DNA of 5,960 bases from positions 1-5,960 of the forward strand of contig DAOTHY010000108.1 in NCBI GenBank assembly GCA_035447925.1, in the 5' to 3' direction. This document shows, one piece after another, positions 1 to 5,791 of this stretch. A model generated the notes under the pieces. The model saw only the letters and a program-made list of their open reading frames with translations, was not told the DNA's origin and made no database searches. Position numbers and translations under genes: made by a program. The number at the start of each line of letters is the position of its first letter. Position 1 is the stretch's first letter. The stretch comes from JASUTC01 sp035447925 (GTDB lineage: Bacteria > Thermotogota > Thermotogae > MWEM01).

Positions 1-467
1 TCAACAGAACGAATTACTGGTGGTTTCCCTATGATTTAGAGATCAATCGCATGCGTGAAGCTGCCCGATATTTTGAAGGAGTTCACGATTTTACCACTTT
101 TCAAAAAAAGACAAAGGGAAAGGAAAAAGATCCGGTCCGGTTGATTTACAGGGTCAAAGTCTACGGCTTTAAAGCCAATCGGTTGATTCTGATCAGGGTA
201 GAAGGCTTGTCCTTTCTCAGAAGAATGGTGAGAAATATTGTAGGTGCTTTGGTCAGAGTGGGCATTGGAGATTGGGAACCGGAAAAGATTATGGAGGTTA
301 TCAAAGAGCGGGATCGAACAGCCAGCTCAGCTACTGCCCCAGCCGATGGGTTGTATCTGTATCGGGTCGATTTTAATCCGGTGGATCAGATGCGTTATAT
401 TAAAACATCTTTGTGGTCTGAGACGGAATTGTTGGAGGGAAAAGAATGGTTCAAAGTGCTTGGATAA
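1..467 (+). CDS. truA: tRNA pseudouridine synthase A, C-terminal part (5' end outside the window)
   Basis: TruA converts uridine to pseudouridine at positions 38-40 of the tRNA anticodon stem-loop. The reading frame is open from base 3, giving about 154 residues ending in TAA at 465-467. TruA is usually about 245-270 residues, so roughly the first 100, including the catalytic aspartate, lie upstream. Visible family signatures are N-R-x-N-Y-W-W-F at the window edge, M-R-E-A-A-x-x-F-x-G-x-H-D-F-T-T-F (bases 51-101), the core F-L-R-R-M-V-R-N-I-V-G-A-L-V-R-V-G near 210-260, and the closing T-A-P-A-D-G-L-Y-L-Y-R-V-D-F near 334-374. The internal ATG at 51 is a conserved methionine, not the start. 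About 30 residues follow the last conserved motif, and this tail carries the ribosome site and start of the next gene. I see no sign of decay; the truncation is only the window edge. Identification is by motifs recalled from the family. Confidence 0.95.
   Translation, partial: NRTNYWWFPYDLEINRMREAARYFEGVHDFTTFQKKTKGKEKDPVRLIYRVKVYGFKANRLILIRVEGLSFLRRMVRNIVGALVRVGIGDWEPEKIMEVIKERDRTASSATAPADGLYLYRVDFNPVDQMRYIKTSLWSETELLEGKEWFKVLG
434..440 (+). promoter_or_regulatory. Ribosome binding site of the small membrane-protein gene, inside truA
   Basis: GGAGGGA lies 5 nt before the ATG at 446 and inside the last codons of truA. It favours the ATG at 446 over the in-frame ATG at 467, which overlaps the truA stop as TAATG. 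Confidence 0.7.
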
Positions 468-721
468 TGATCTTGATATTCGTCGCCATAGGCGGCTATA
501 TGATATACAGCTCATTGAGAAAAAAGAGTTTGGAGAAGCAAAAAATTCAGGAATTCAAAGACCGGGTATACGAATATATCTATCAGCAGGGTATCAAAAA
601 TCCTTTTGTCATCTATAACGATATCGAAGCATCCGGCAGGATACCCAGGGAGATTCTGAGAAAACTCAACGCCTTTGATTATATCGATGATGCCGTTAAA
701 AAGGCCAAAAGGGAGGGGTAG
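446..721 (+). CDS. Small single-pass membrane protein of unknown function (91 aa)
   Basis: I do not recognise this protein. Residues 5-21 form one hydrophobic helix rich in I, L, V, A and G. A basic stretch follows (R-K-K-S-L-E-K-Q-K), which by the positive-inside rule suggests the rest lies in the cytoplasm. Residues 25-91 are charged and look mainly helical. Residues 50-80 (N-P-F-V-I-Y-N-D-I-E-A-S-G, then I-P-R-E-I-L-R-K-L) have a helix-turn-helix-like rhythm, but this is only an impression. The gene starts 22 nt inside truA in another frame and has its own GGAGGG site, so it is probably translationally coupled to truA and co-transcribed with truA and nfi. A start at ATG 467 would shorten it by 7 residues and cut into the helix. 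Its TAG stop is in the same frame as the nfi coding sequence that follows immediately. The overlap, ribosome site and amphipathic design make a real gene likely; the function is open. Confidence 0.75.
   Translation: MVQSAWIMILIFVAIGGYMIYSSLRKKSLEKQKIQEFKDRVYEYIYQQGIKNPFVIYNDIEASGRIPREILRKLNAFDYIDDAVKKAKREG
711..718 (+). promoter_or_regulatory. Ribosome binding site that places the nfi start upstream of the GTG at 758
   Basis: GGGAGGGG sits at the end of the preceding gene. From GGAGG (712-716) the gap is 5 nt to ATT 722 and 8 nt to CTG 725, both normal. The GTG at 758 has no comparable site: the nearest purine run, CAAGG at 736-740, is 17 nt away. The site therefore supports initiation at 722 or 725. 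Confidence 0.6.
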
Positions 722-1420
722 ATTCTGGCTGCCATCAAGGAACTTCATGATTTTAAAGTGGAAGCGGATGAGGCGCTTGAGATTCAAAAAGAACTGGTAA
801 AGAACTTAAGATTCAGTCCGTTGGGACAAATGCCCCGGCTGATAGCCGGTGTGGACTCTTCTTTTTTTACCGTTGAAGATAAGGAATACATTCTAACGGT
901 CATTGTGGTCTTGTCATTTCCGGATCTGGAATACGTAGAAAAAAAATACCTAACCAATCGTGTAACCTTTCCCTACATTCCCGGTTTGTTGACTTTCCGA
1001 GAAGGCCCTTCTTTTATCAAAACCTGGAAAAGACTTCACAGCGAGCCCGAAGTGGTCTTTTTTGACGGACAGGGAACGGCACATCCGAGAGGTTTAGGAT
1101 TGGCATCACATATGGGCCTGTTTTTAGAACGCCCGACAATCGGAGTCGCCAAAAGCAAACTATACGGAGAGGCCGATGGCATGCCGGAAAAACTGGGGGA
1201 ATGGTTTGCCCTTAGAAACCCGGAAAAAAACGTGATCGGCAGCGTATTGTGTACCAAAAAAGAAACAAAGCCTCTGTATATCTCTCCGGGACATTTAATT
1301 ACCCTCGAAGATACCATGAGGCTTGTGATGTCTTGCTTAAATGGCTTTAAAATTCCTGAGCCTACACGTCAGGCCCACATCTTGTCTCAGAAAATCAAAC
1401 GTGAGAAACAAGAGGAATGA
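722..1420 (+). CDS. nfi: Endonuclease V (deoxyinosine 3' endonuclease)
   Basis: Endonuclease V cuts DNA one nucleotide 3' of deoxyinosine and starts repair of deaminated adenine in the cytoplasm. Counting from GTG 758 as residue 1, the residues matching the T. maritima active site are all present: D33 (A-G-V-D), Y73 and E82 (F-P-Y-I-P-G-L-L-T-F-R-E-G-P), D103 and H109 (F-D-G-Q-G-T-A-H-P), K132 (G-V-A-K-S) and H207 (E-P-T-R-Q-A-H). Spacing from E82 onward equals that of the recalled Thermotoga enzyme. The start is unusual. Reading back from 758 the frame continues to the TAG at 719-721 and encodes I-L-A-A-I-K-E-L-H-D-F-K, where L-H-D-F aligns with the family's N-terminal L-H-x-W. Only ATT 722 or CTG 725 suit the strong ribosome site at 711-718, and they put the first catalytic aspartate at residue 45 or 44, against 43 in T. 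maritima. If GTG 758 were used the protein would be 220 residues and lack this segment. The gene looks intact and co-transcribed with the two genes before it. Confidence 0.95.
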   Translation: MLAAIKELHDFKVEADEALEIQKELVKNLRFSPLGQMPRLIAGVDSSFFTVEDKEYILTVIVVLSFPDLEYVEKKYLTNRVTFPYIPGLLTFREGPSFIKTWKRLHSEPEVVFFDGQGTAHPRGLGLASHMGLFLERPTIGVAKSKLYGEADGMPEKLGEWFALRNPEKNVIGSVLCTKKETKPLYISPGHLITLEDTMRLVMSCLNGFKIPEPTRQAHILSQKIKREKQEE

Positions 1421-1432
1421 TGGTCGTTTCAT

Positions 1433-2668
1433 TTATTTGATTGCTGCAATTTCCCTTAACAAATCGAGAATCAGAACCCATCTTTCTCTGTTGAGTTTGT
1501 GATCCAAAACCAGGGTCAATTTCCCCTCTGAATCCGCTTCAAATCCGGTTTTTAAAAGCCTTGTAATCATTTCCTCGGAATAATTCCGAATTTTTTCCAT
1601 GGTTATTTCAGGGATGCAGATGATATCCGCATAGGAAGCCAGCATTGAATGGATGTAGGTTTGTGGGAAAAGCTCGAACAGAGTTTCCCCCGTGCCCTTT
1701 TCAACACTTAATCCAACATCGTTGTTTAAATTGATAGACAATTCAAAAGAATACTCCACCATACTGAGAATTTCTCTGAAGAATTTTCGGTTAGCCGGTT
1801 TGGTTTCCCTCATGAAATCTTCTAATGTTCTGGGAGAGGATTTAATCGTTGTCTCAAAAACAGGCATATCCTCTTCAACGATTAAATAGACAGGAATGTT
1901 TAACACGGTGTCTATACCTTTCTCAGAGAAGAAATAATAATTCTGTTTTTCGCTATCGGTAAAGAACTGGTAGAAAAGTTTTTCAATCCCGTCATACCAT
2001 CGGGTGTCACCGATGAAATCCATGGGCGCCTTTCCCTCTTTTTCAATCTTCTTCATGATGTAGTATCGGGCAACCCATTGATAATCGAAGGGATTACCGG
2101 TAGGGAGTCCGGCGTTGGCAGCAATATCCGAAAGATTTCTAAAGGCAAAGGCCAAAGATAGGTGCTTAACAAGTTTTGCAATGTCCTTTTCCTCCAAATA
2201 TTGAGTGTAGCCCTTTTTTAAAATTCCCAAAGATTTCAGTTTATAGACCTCGGATTCAACAATATGCTCGAAATATCCCATCATGAGGTTGGTCCAAAAA
2301 ACGACCATTAAAAGATCCGTGAACACTTCTCTTTGGGGCCGGTCATCCTTGAATACCTTGGCAGAGCATTCATACAATCCGGTTGTTTCTTTCAACAGGG
2401 TCTCCTGGAACAAACAAATCCCATATTGATGTGCATCTTTCTCAAACGAATGATACTGATACAACTTCAAGTCTTCTTTTTCAAAGTAATCGGCAGAGTA
2501 ATTTTGGAATAATTTTTCCAACAGTCTCTCATTGATCAAAACTGATTCGGTTCTCGCCTGGAAAAGCCTTCTTGGGCCAGAAATATTTCCCAATTCACCG
2601 TTAAAATCATCTTCTCTGCCTGTCATCAGCCTTTTTGCACGGCTCATGAATGGGTTTCTTGACGGCAA
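1433..2668 (-). CDS. Uncharacterised 411-residue protein, second gene of the popT operon
   Basis: I recognise no domain here. The start is best placed at TTG 2668, because GAGGTGG (2680-2674) lies 5 nt before it. The in-frame GTG at 2677 is part of that ribosome site, and ATG 2647 is a third option without a site. The protein is acidic-to-neutral and rich in aromatic residues. It has no signal peptide, and one moderately hydrophobic stretch (about residues 115-132, V-F-T-D-L-L-M-V-V-F-W-T-N-L-M-M-G) that is more likely a buried helix than a membrane span. The basic N-terminus (S-R-N-P-F-M-S-R-A-K-R-L) is followed by alternating helical and strand-like segments. There is no P-loop, Cys cluster or obvious catalytic signature. 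It begins 14 nt after the popT stop and must share its transcript. It ends 12 nt from the nfi stop on the opposite strand. The long frame, ribosome site and ordinary composition make it a real gene; its function is unknown. Confidence 0.85.
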   Translation of the reverse strand: MPSRNPFMSRAKRLMTGREDDFNGELGNISGPRRLFQARTESVLINERLLEKLFQNYSADYFEKEDLKLYQYHSFEKDAHQYGICLFQETLLKETTGLYECSAKVFKDDRPQREVFTDLLMVVFWTNLMMGYFEHIVESEVYKLKSLGILKKGYTQYLEEKDIAKLVKHLSLAFAFRNLSDIAANAGLPTGNPFDYQWVARYYIMKKIEKEGKAPMDFIGDTRWYDGIEKLFYQFFTDSEKQNYYFFSEKGIDTVLNIPVYLIVEEDMPVFETTIKSSPRTLEDFMRETKPANRKFFREILSMVEYSFELSINLNNDVGLSVEKGTGETLFELFPQTYIHSMLASYADIICIPEITMEKIRNYSEEMITRLLKTGFEADSEGKLTLVLDHKLNRERWVLILDLLREIAAIK

Positions 2669-2673
2669 TTTTA

Positions 2674-2680
2674 CCACCTC
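2674..2680 (-). promoter_or_regulatory. Ribosome binding site deciding a TTG start for the 411-residue protein
   Basis: On the minus strand GAGGTGG (2680 to 2674) is followed by 5 nt and then TTG at 2668. The permease at the window end has the same arrangement (GAGGTGG, 5 nt, TTG). A GTG at 2677 lies inside the ribosome site and cannot be the start that it serves. Confidence 0.7.
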
Positions 2681-2682
2681 GT

Positions 2683-3525
2683 TTAATAGTTTTCTTTCGA
2701 ATATTTTTTTTCGAGTCTTTTTAAACCCTTCCCTAAGATTATACCAAATATAAAGGCAATTATTCCTATGATGAAAATCAAGTAATTTTTAAAAACCGAT
2801 AAGGGAAACAGATCGATCAGCGATGCGATGATGAGGCCAAAAAGAAAGGCATAAGTGATTGATTCAGCGTGTTCCAAGAGCCATTTTATCATCTTGCTGG
2901 CCACAAGTATTCCTGCGACGGCTCCCAAGCCAATAAAGAGAATGTTCATGATATTCAGAGCGGAAACCGAATCCACAATCGGTTTGTACAATCCCATTAA
3001 GAACAATAGCATAGAACCGCTCACACCCGGCAAGACCATGGTGGCTGCCGCAACAATCCCGGCTAATATCAATACAACGGGGTGGATGGTTTGGGGTGAA
3101 AAAGAGGATTGTTTCACCAAAGAAGAGCAGGTCATCAGGCAGATGATGACGCCTATACCGGCTAACATGGCGTATCGGTTTGAAGGGGATTTGAAATGGA
3201 TTTTTTTGACAATGATGTCGATCGAGCCGATAATCAATCCGATCAGAAGAAGATAGACCGGGACAGGATGCTGATCAAGCACCCAAGACATGACCTTCGA
3301 CATGGCAAAAATGCTGATCAGGGCACCGAATCCGATCAACAAAATGAAAAAGCCGTTTTCCCGCCAACGATATGCCCTGAGATGAGTCAGATGCATCGAA
3401 CTGAAAACCTGAATGAATCGGGGGTATATTCCCGTCAGTAATAACAAGGTGCCGCCGCTTAAACCCGGAATGACATTGGCGATTCCCATCAAGATGCCGT
3501 TAAAAAAAACCCAGAAAACGTTCAC
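2683..3525 (-). CDS. popT: DUF368 family membrane protein, putative undecaprenyl-phosphate flippase
   Basis: This is a polytopic inner-membrane protein of 280 residues, normal for DUF368. Members of the family (PopT) have been reported to return undecaprenyl phosphate, the lipid carrier for peptidoglycan and other envelope polymers, to the cytoplasmic face. The diagnostic feature is an internal repeat: residues 18-39 (N-V-I-P-G-L-S-G-G-T-L-L-L-L-T-G-I-Y) and 163-184 (M-V-L-P-G-V-S-G-S-M-L-L-F-L-M-G-L-Y) carry the same P-G-x-S-G motif, as expected for re-entrant hairpins in a pseudo-symmetric transporter. Other hydrophobic segments lie near 58-75, 88-106, 118-133, 148-162, 194-211, 223-240 and 248-266, and the tail is basic. 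The start is GTG 3525, with GAGAGGGAG 6 nt upstream. The longer frame opening at ATG 3618 is rejected because a good promoter lies within it and the extra 31 residues are not membrane-like. An unassigned gene follows 14 nt after the stop. Family identity is firm; the substrate is inferred. Confidence 0.9.
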   Translation of the reverse strand: MNVFWVFFNGILMGIANVIPGLSGGTLLLLTGIYPRFIQVFSSMHLTHLRAYRWRENGFFILLIGFGALISIFAMSKVMSWVLDQHPVPVYLLLIGLIIGSIDIIVKKIHFKSPSNRYAMLAGIGVIICLMTCSSLVKQSSFSPQTIHPVVLILAGIVAAATMVLPGVSGSMLLFLMGLYKPIVDSVSALNIMNILFIGLGAVAGILVASKMIKWLLEHAESITYAFLFGLIIASLIDLFPLSVFKNYLIFIIGIIAFIFGIILGKGLKRLEKKYSKENY

Positions 3526-3531
3526 TTCGAT

Positions 3532-3540
3532 CTCCCTCTC
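3532..3540 (-). promoter_or_regulatory. Ribosome binding site deciding the popT GTG start
   Basis: GAGAGGGAG on the minus strand (3540 to 3532) ends 6 nt before GTG 3525. It supports a start at the beginning of the first conserved membrane segment rather than ATG 3618. Confidence 0.7.
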
Positions 3541-3568
3541 GCACAAGTGTGTTTTTCTATTTCCGCCT

Positions 3569-3598
3569 ATTATAACACCAATCATGCGTGTTTGTCTT
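3569..3598 (-). promoter_or_regulatory. Extended -10 promoter for the popT operon
   Basis: The minus strand carries a perfect TATAAT (3574 to 3569) preceded by TGT, which gives the extended -10 form TGnTATAAT. A partial -35, AAGACA (3598 to 3593; 4 of 6 matches to TTGACA), lies 18 bp upstream. The predicted transcript begins near 3562, leaving a leader of roughly 37 nt before GTG 3525. Confidence 0.7.
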
Positions 3599-3741
3599 TG
3601 ATTTGCAAATAATTTCATATTTAATCAAAATGCAATCTTTAAATCGTTCATCGGATGCGTTTTGGGATAAAAATATTCCTGATCTTTAACCAATTTGTAC
3701 CACGAAAGGGTCAATTTAAAAGGATTGCATTTTTTGATCAC
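3599..3741. other. Gene-free core of the divergent intergenic region
   Basis: This stretch separates the two divergent promoters. It is AT-rich and holds no supported gene; the longest plus-strand frame with an ATG is 19 codons (3630-3689) without a ribosome site. It contains the palindrome ATTTGCAAAT (3601-3610), the two arms of a long inverted repeat, and the palindrome TGATCA (3735-3740) just before the plus-strand -35. It is the likely control region for both transcripts, but the regulator cannot be named from the sequence. Confidence 0.5.
3621..3740. repeat. Imperfect inverted repeat in the divergent control region
   Basis: The left arm (3621-3644) and right arm (3714-3740) are reverse complements over an 11-bp perfect core, AAAATGCAATC at 3627-3637 and GATTGCATTTT at 3723-3733. 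Beyond the core lie a flanking ATTTAAA match (offset by a 2-nt insertion on the right) and a GAT match on the other side. The core centres are 96 bp apart. The right arm ends 1 nt before the -35 of the solute-binding protein gene. Neither predicted transcript includes the arms, so paired operator sites are more likely than an RNA stem. Confidence 0.5.
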
Positions 3742-3769
3742 TTGCAACTTGCGAGATTTGTGATATAAT
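3742..3769 (+). promoter_or_regulatory. Extended -10 promoter of the solute-binding protein gene
   Basis: A perfect TATAAT at 3764-3769 is preceded by TGA, giving TGnTATAAT. The -35 is TTGCAA at 3742-3747 (4 of 6), with 16 bp between the boxes. Transcription should begin near 3776, for a leader of about 52 nt. The structure matches the opposing popT promoter. Confidence 0.8.
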
Positions 3770-3814
3770 AATTCTTGTGTAATCGTTCACGCCGTAATTG
3801 GCAAAAATTTTAAA

Positions 3815-3820
3815 AGGAGG
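3815..3820 (+). promoter_or_regulatory. Strong ribosome binding site of the solute-binding protein gene
   Basis: A full AGGAGG lies 7 nt before ATG 3828. This rules out the in-frame TTG at 3798, which would add 10 residues in front of a well-formed signal peptide and lies upstream of the site. Confidence 0.9.
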
Positions 3821-3827
3821 CAACTCT

Positions 3828-5666
3828 ATGACAAAGAAACTCAGTATTTTCTTGTTAGTCGTTTTTGTTTTTTCGGTAATGGCAGTAGGTGCTGTCAACA
3901 ATCCCGATACGTACATTAATTTGACGATCGGTCAGCCAGAAACACTCGATCCGGCACACAGCTATGATACCTCAAGTGGTGGTATCATCATGCAAGTTTA
4001 CGACAACCTGATCCAATACGACGGTGAAAGTGTTAACGACTTTTTACCAATGATCGCAGAAACGGTTCCAACTCAGGAAAACGGTCTTTGGAGTGAAGAC
4101 GGAACAACATACATATTCCCTATCAGACAGGGAATGACTTTCCACACAGGTAACCCAGTAACTCCTGCAGACGTAGAATATTCATTCGAAAGAGATCTTC
4201 TGATGGATCCTTCCGGCGGTCCCATCTGGATGCTTTACGAAGGTTTCACAGGTGCTTCACAGGGAAGTCTTGAAGGCTGGTTTGCAGAATTTGCAGGCAT
4301 GGCTTATTCCGAAGCGGTTGTTGACGGTGTACCGACATCCGATGAGGCAAAAGCAAAATTGATCGCATTCTATGAAGAATGTATCGATCCTCTCGTTGAA
4401 GTAGACGGCAACAACGTTGTTATGACTGTTCATAAAGCATTCCCACCGTTCATGCAGATTATTGCGCATTTCGGTTCCTGGGGTGCCATATTTGACAGTA
4501 AAGTCGCCATGGCAAACGGCGAATGGGACAAAAATGCAGACGGTTGGTGGAAATGGCACGATTTAGAGCCGGAAGAATCCTTCATCCACAACAACGATCT
4601 GGGTTCGGGTCCATATGAACTCGTCGAATGGGACAGTGCACAGCAGAGAATCGTTCTTTCCGCTTATGAAGGTTATTGGGCTGGCCCAGCACCAATTAAA
4701 GAAGTTATCGTATGGGGTGTAGACGAATTCTCCACAAGGAAATCCATGTTGGAAGCCGGAGATGCCGATGAGATTTATGTTCCACCTGCATACATCGACC
4801 AGGTCAGAGGACTTAGCGGTGTCAGAGTACTCGAGGGTTACGACGTATCCTCCATCACTTCCATGCATTACGCATACTCAGTTAGCGAAGACAGTGAACA
4901 TATCGGAAGCGGAAAACTTGACGGAAACGGAATTCCATTCAATTTCTTCAGCGACATGAACTGTAGAAAAGCCGTTTCACATTCCTTCAACTTTGATGCA
5001 TACATCGACCAGGTTTTGAACGGATTCGGAAAAAGAGTTCCTTCTGACCTTCCTTCCGGATTCTTAGGATTTGATCCTAACCTGACCATGCACAACTTCG
5101 ATCTTGCAAAAGCTGAACAGGCTTGGAAAGCAGCTTGGGGCGGAGAAGTATGGGAAAAAGGTTTCTACTTCCAGCTTCTTTACAACACCGGAAACGAATC
5201 CAGACAGACCGGTGCCGAAATGGTTAAAGTTTACACAGAATCACTCAACCCCAAATTCAGGATTGACGTTATGGGTGTTAACTGGCCATCATACTTGAAG
5301 GCAACCAACGAAAATCTCGTTCCCATCTACATCATCGGTTGGCTTCCTGACTATCCAGACCCGCATAACTTCATTTACACTTATTACCATTCGCAGGGTG
5401 TATACGGCAAACGAGGTGGCTACCTGTACCAGGAATGGGCTGCTGAAAATGTCGATGAACTGATCGAAAAGGCAATTGCCAGCACAAGCAGAGAAGAAAG
5501 AACAGAACTTTACAAAGAGGTTCAGAAAAAAGTTATTGACAATTATGTTGGTCTTCCTCTAAATCAGCCTCTCGGACTTCATGTCGACAGAGACTGGGTC
5601 AGTGGATGGTATCCGCATATGACCAGATCCACCACTCAGTATTACATGATGACAAAAGGAGAATAA
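3828..5666 (+). CDS. ABC transporter solute-binding protein, family 5 (peptide/oligosaccharide type)
   Basis: The product is an extracytoplasmic receptor of 612 residues that delivers a solute to an ABC importer. Residues 1-22 form a signal peptide (M-T-K-K, hydrophobic core, then V-G-A as the likely signal peptidase I site). There is no cysteine near it, so it is a free secreted or periplasmic protein, not a lipoprotein. SBP_bac_5 landmarks follow in order: G-Q-P-E-T-L-D-P-A near 35-43, F-H-T-G-N-P-V-T-P-A-D-V-E-Y-S-F-E-R at 105-122, G-S-G-P-Y-E-L-V-E-W at 259-268, R-K-A-V-S-H-S-F-N at 380-388 and G-W-L-P-D-Y-P-D-P-H at 504-513. Family members bind peptides or nickel, and many in Thermotogota bind oligosaccharides, so the ligand cannot be named. 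A strong promoter, a full ribosome site and a bias to C-ending codons (Phe TTC 22, TTT 8 by hand count, against 2 and 10 in nfi downstream of the GTG at 758) point to high expression. An intrinsic terminator follows, then the permease gene. Confidence 0.95.
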   Translation: MTKKLSIFLLVVFVFSVMAVGAVNNPDTYINLTIGQPETLDPAHSYDTSSGGIIMQVYDNLIQYDGESVNDFLPMIAETVPTQENGLWSEDGTTYIFPIRQGMTFHTGNPVTPADVEYSFERDLLMDPSGGPIWMLYEGFTGASQGSLEGWFAEFAGMAYSEAVVDGVPTSDEAKAKLIAFYEECIDPLVEVDGNNVVMTVHKAFPPFMQIIAHFGSWGAIFDSKVAMANGEWDKNADGWWKWHDLEPEESFIHNNDLGSGPYELVEWDSAQQRIVLSAYEGYWAGPAPIKEVIVWGVDEFSTRKSMLEAGDADEIYVPPAYIDQVRGLSGVRVLEGYDVSSITSMHYAYSVSEDSEHIGSGKLDGNGIPFNFFSDMNCRKAVSHSFNFDAYIDQVLNGFGKRVPSDLPSGFLGFDPNLTMHNFDLAKAEQAWKAAWGGEVWEKGFYFQLLYNTGNESRQTGAEMVKVYTESLNPKFRIDVMGVNWPSYLKATNENLVPIYIIGWLPDYPDPHNFIYTYYHSQGVYGKRGGYLYQEWAAENVDELIEKAIASTSREERTELYKEVQKKVIDNYVGLPLNQPLGLHVDRDWVSGWYPHMTRSTTQYYMMTKGE

Positions 5667-5690
5667 TTTCTACCAACAATAGGACATTTC

Positions 5691-5733
5691 AATGAGCGGG
5701 ACTCAAATCCCGCTCATTTTCATGTTTTTTTTT
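5691..5733 (+). terminator. Intrinsic terminator after the solute-binding protein gene
   Basis: A perfect 11-bp stem pairs AATGAGCGGGA (5691-5701) with TCCCGCTCATT (5708-5718) around a 6-nt loop. TTTT at 5717-5720 follows directly, and a run of nine T at 5725-5733 comes after CATG. It begins 25 nt after the stop and separates the abundant receptor from the permease gene. Confidence 0.9.
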
Positions 5734-5739
5734 GCTTTT

Positions 5740-5768
5740 TTGCTCGGTAAGATGGTAAGATATATAAA
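5740..5768 (+). promoter_or_regulatory. Possible weak promoter for the permease gene
   Basis: TATAAA (5763-5768, 5 of 6 matches to TATAAT) lies 17 bp after TTGCTC (5740-5745, 3 of 6) in the 70 bp between the terminator and the permease ribosome site. The -35 is poor and AT-rich DNA gives such matches by chance. Read-through of the terminator is the alternative source of permease mRNA. Confidence 0.3.
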
Positions 5769-5791
5769 ATGATGAACTATTTTCAAGAAAA

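Noticed and set aside
758..1420. GTG 758 as the endonuclease V start
   Set aside because: It lacks a ribosome site and would lose the conserved L-H-[W/F] segment encoded just upstream. It is kept only as a fallback.
1440..1450. ATTGC-T-GCAAT inverted repeat as a terminator for the convergent genes
   Set aside because: The single-base loop cannot form a stable hairpin and no T-run follows; it is also inside coding sequence.
2855..3601. Plus-strand open frames opposite popT (2855-3256, 3196-3441, 3413-3601)
   Set aside because: They are mirror frames of the membrane protein, mutually overlapping, with no family features.
3526..3618. 31-residue N-terminal extension of popT from ATG 3618
   Set aside because: It contains a TGnTATAAT promoter and the ribosome site for GTG 3525, and encodes nothing typical of DUF368.
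3630..3689. 19-codon plus-strand frame in the divergent intergenic region
   Set aside because: No ribosome site and too short to judge; more likely chance within regulatory DNA.
3642..3789. 9-bp direct repeat AATCGTTCA at 3642-3650 and 3781-3789
   Set aside because: A 9-mer repeat in about 300 bp has an appreciable chance probability, and no third regular copy supports an operator array.
3798..3827. TTG 3798 as the start of the solute-binding protein
   Set aside because: It lies upstream of the AGGAGG site and would put extra residues ahead of a complete signal peptide.
3716..3916. Minus-strand frame of 66 residues across the binding-protein promoter and signal peptide
   Set aside because: It overlaps the promoter and 5' end of the binding-protein gene on the other strand, and I see no supporting protein features.
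4257..5095. Minus-strand open frames at 4257-4559, 4563-4868 and 4868-5095
   Set aside because: They are antisense to a well-supported gene, have no ribosome sites or recognisable products, and reflect its codon bias.
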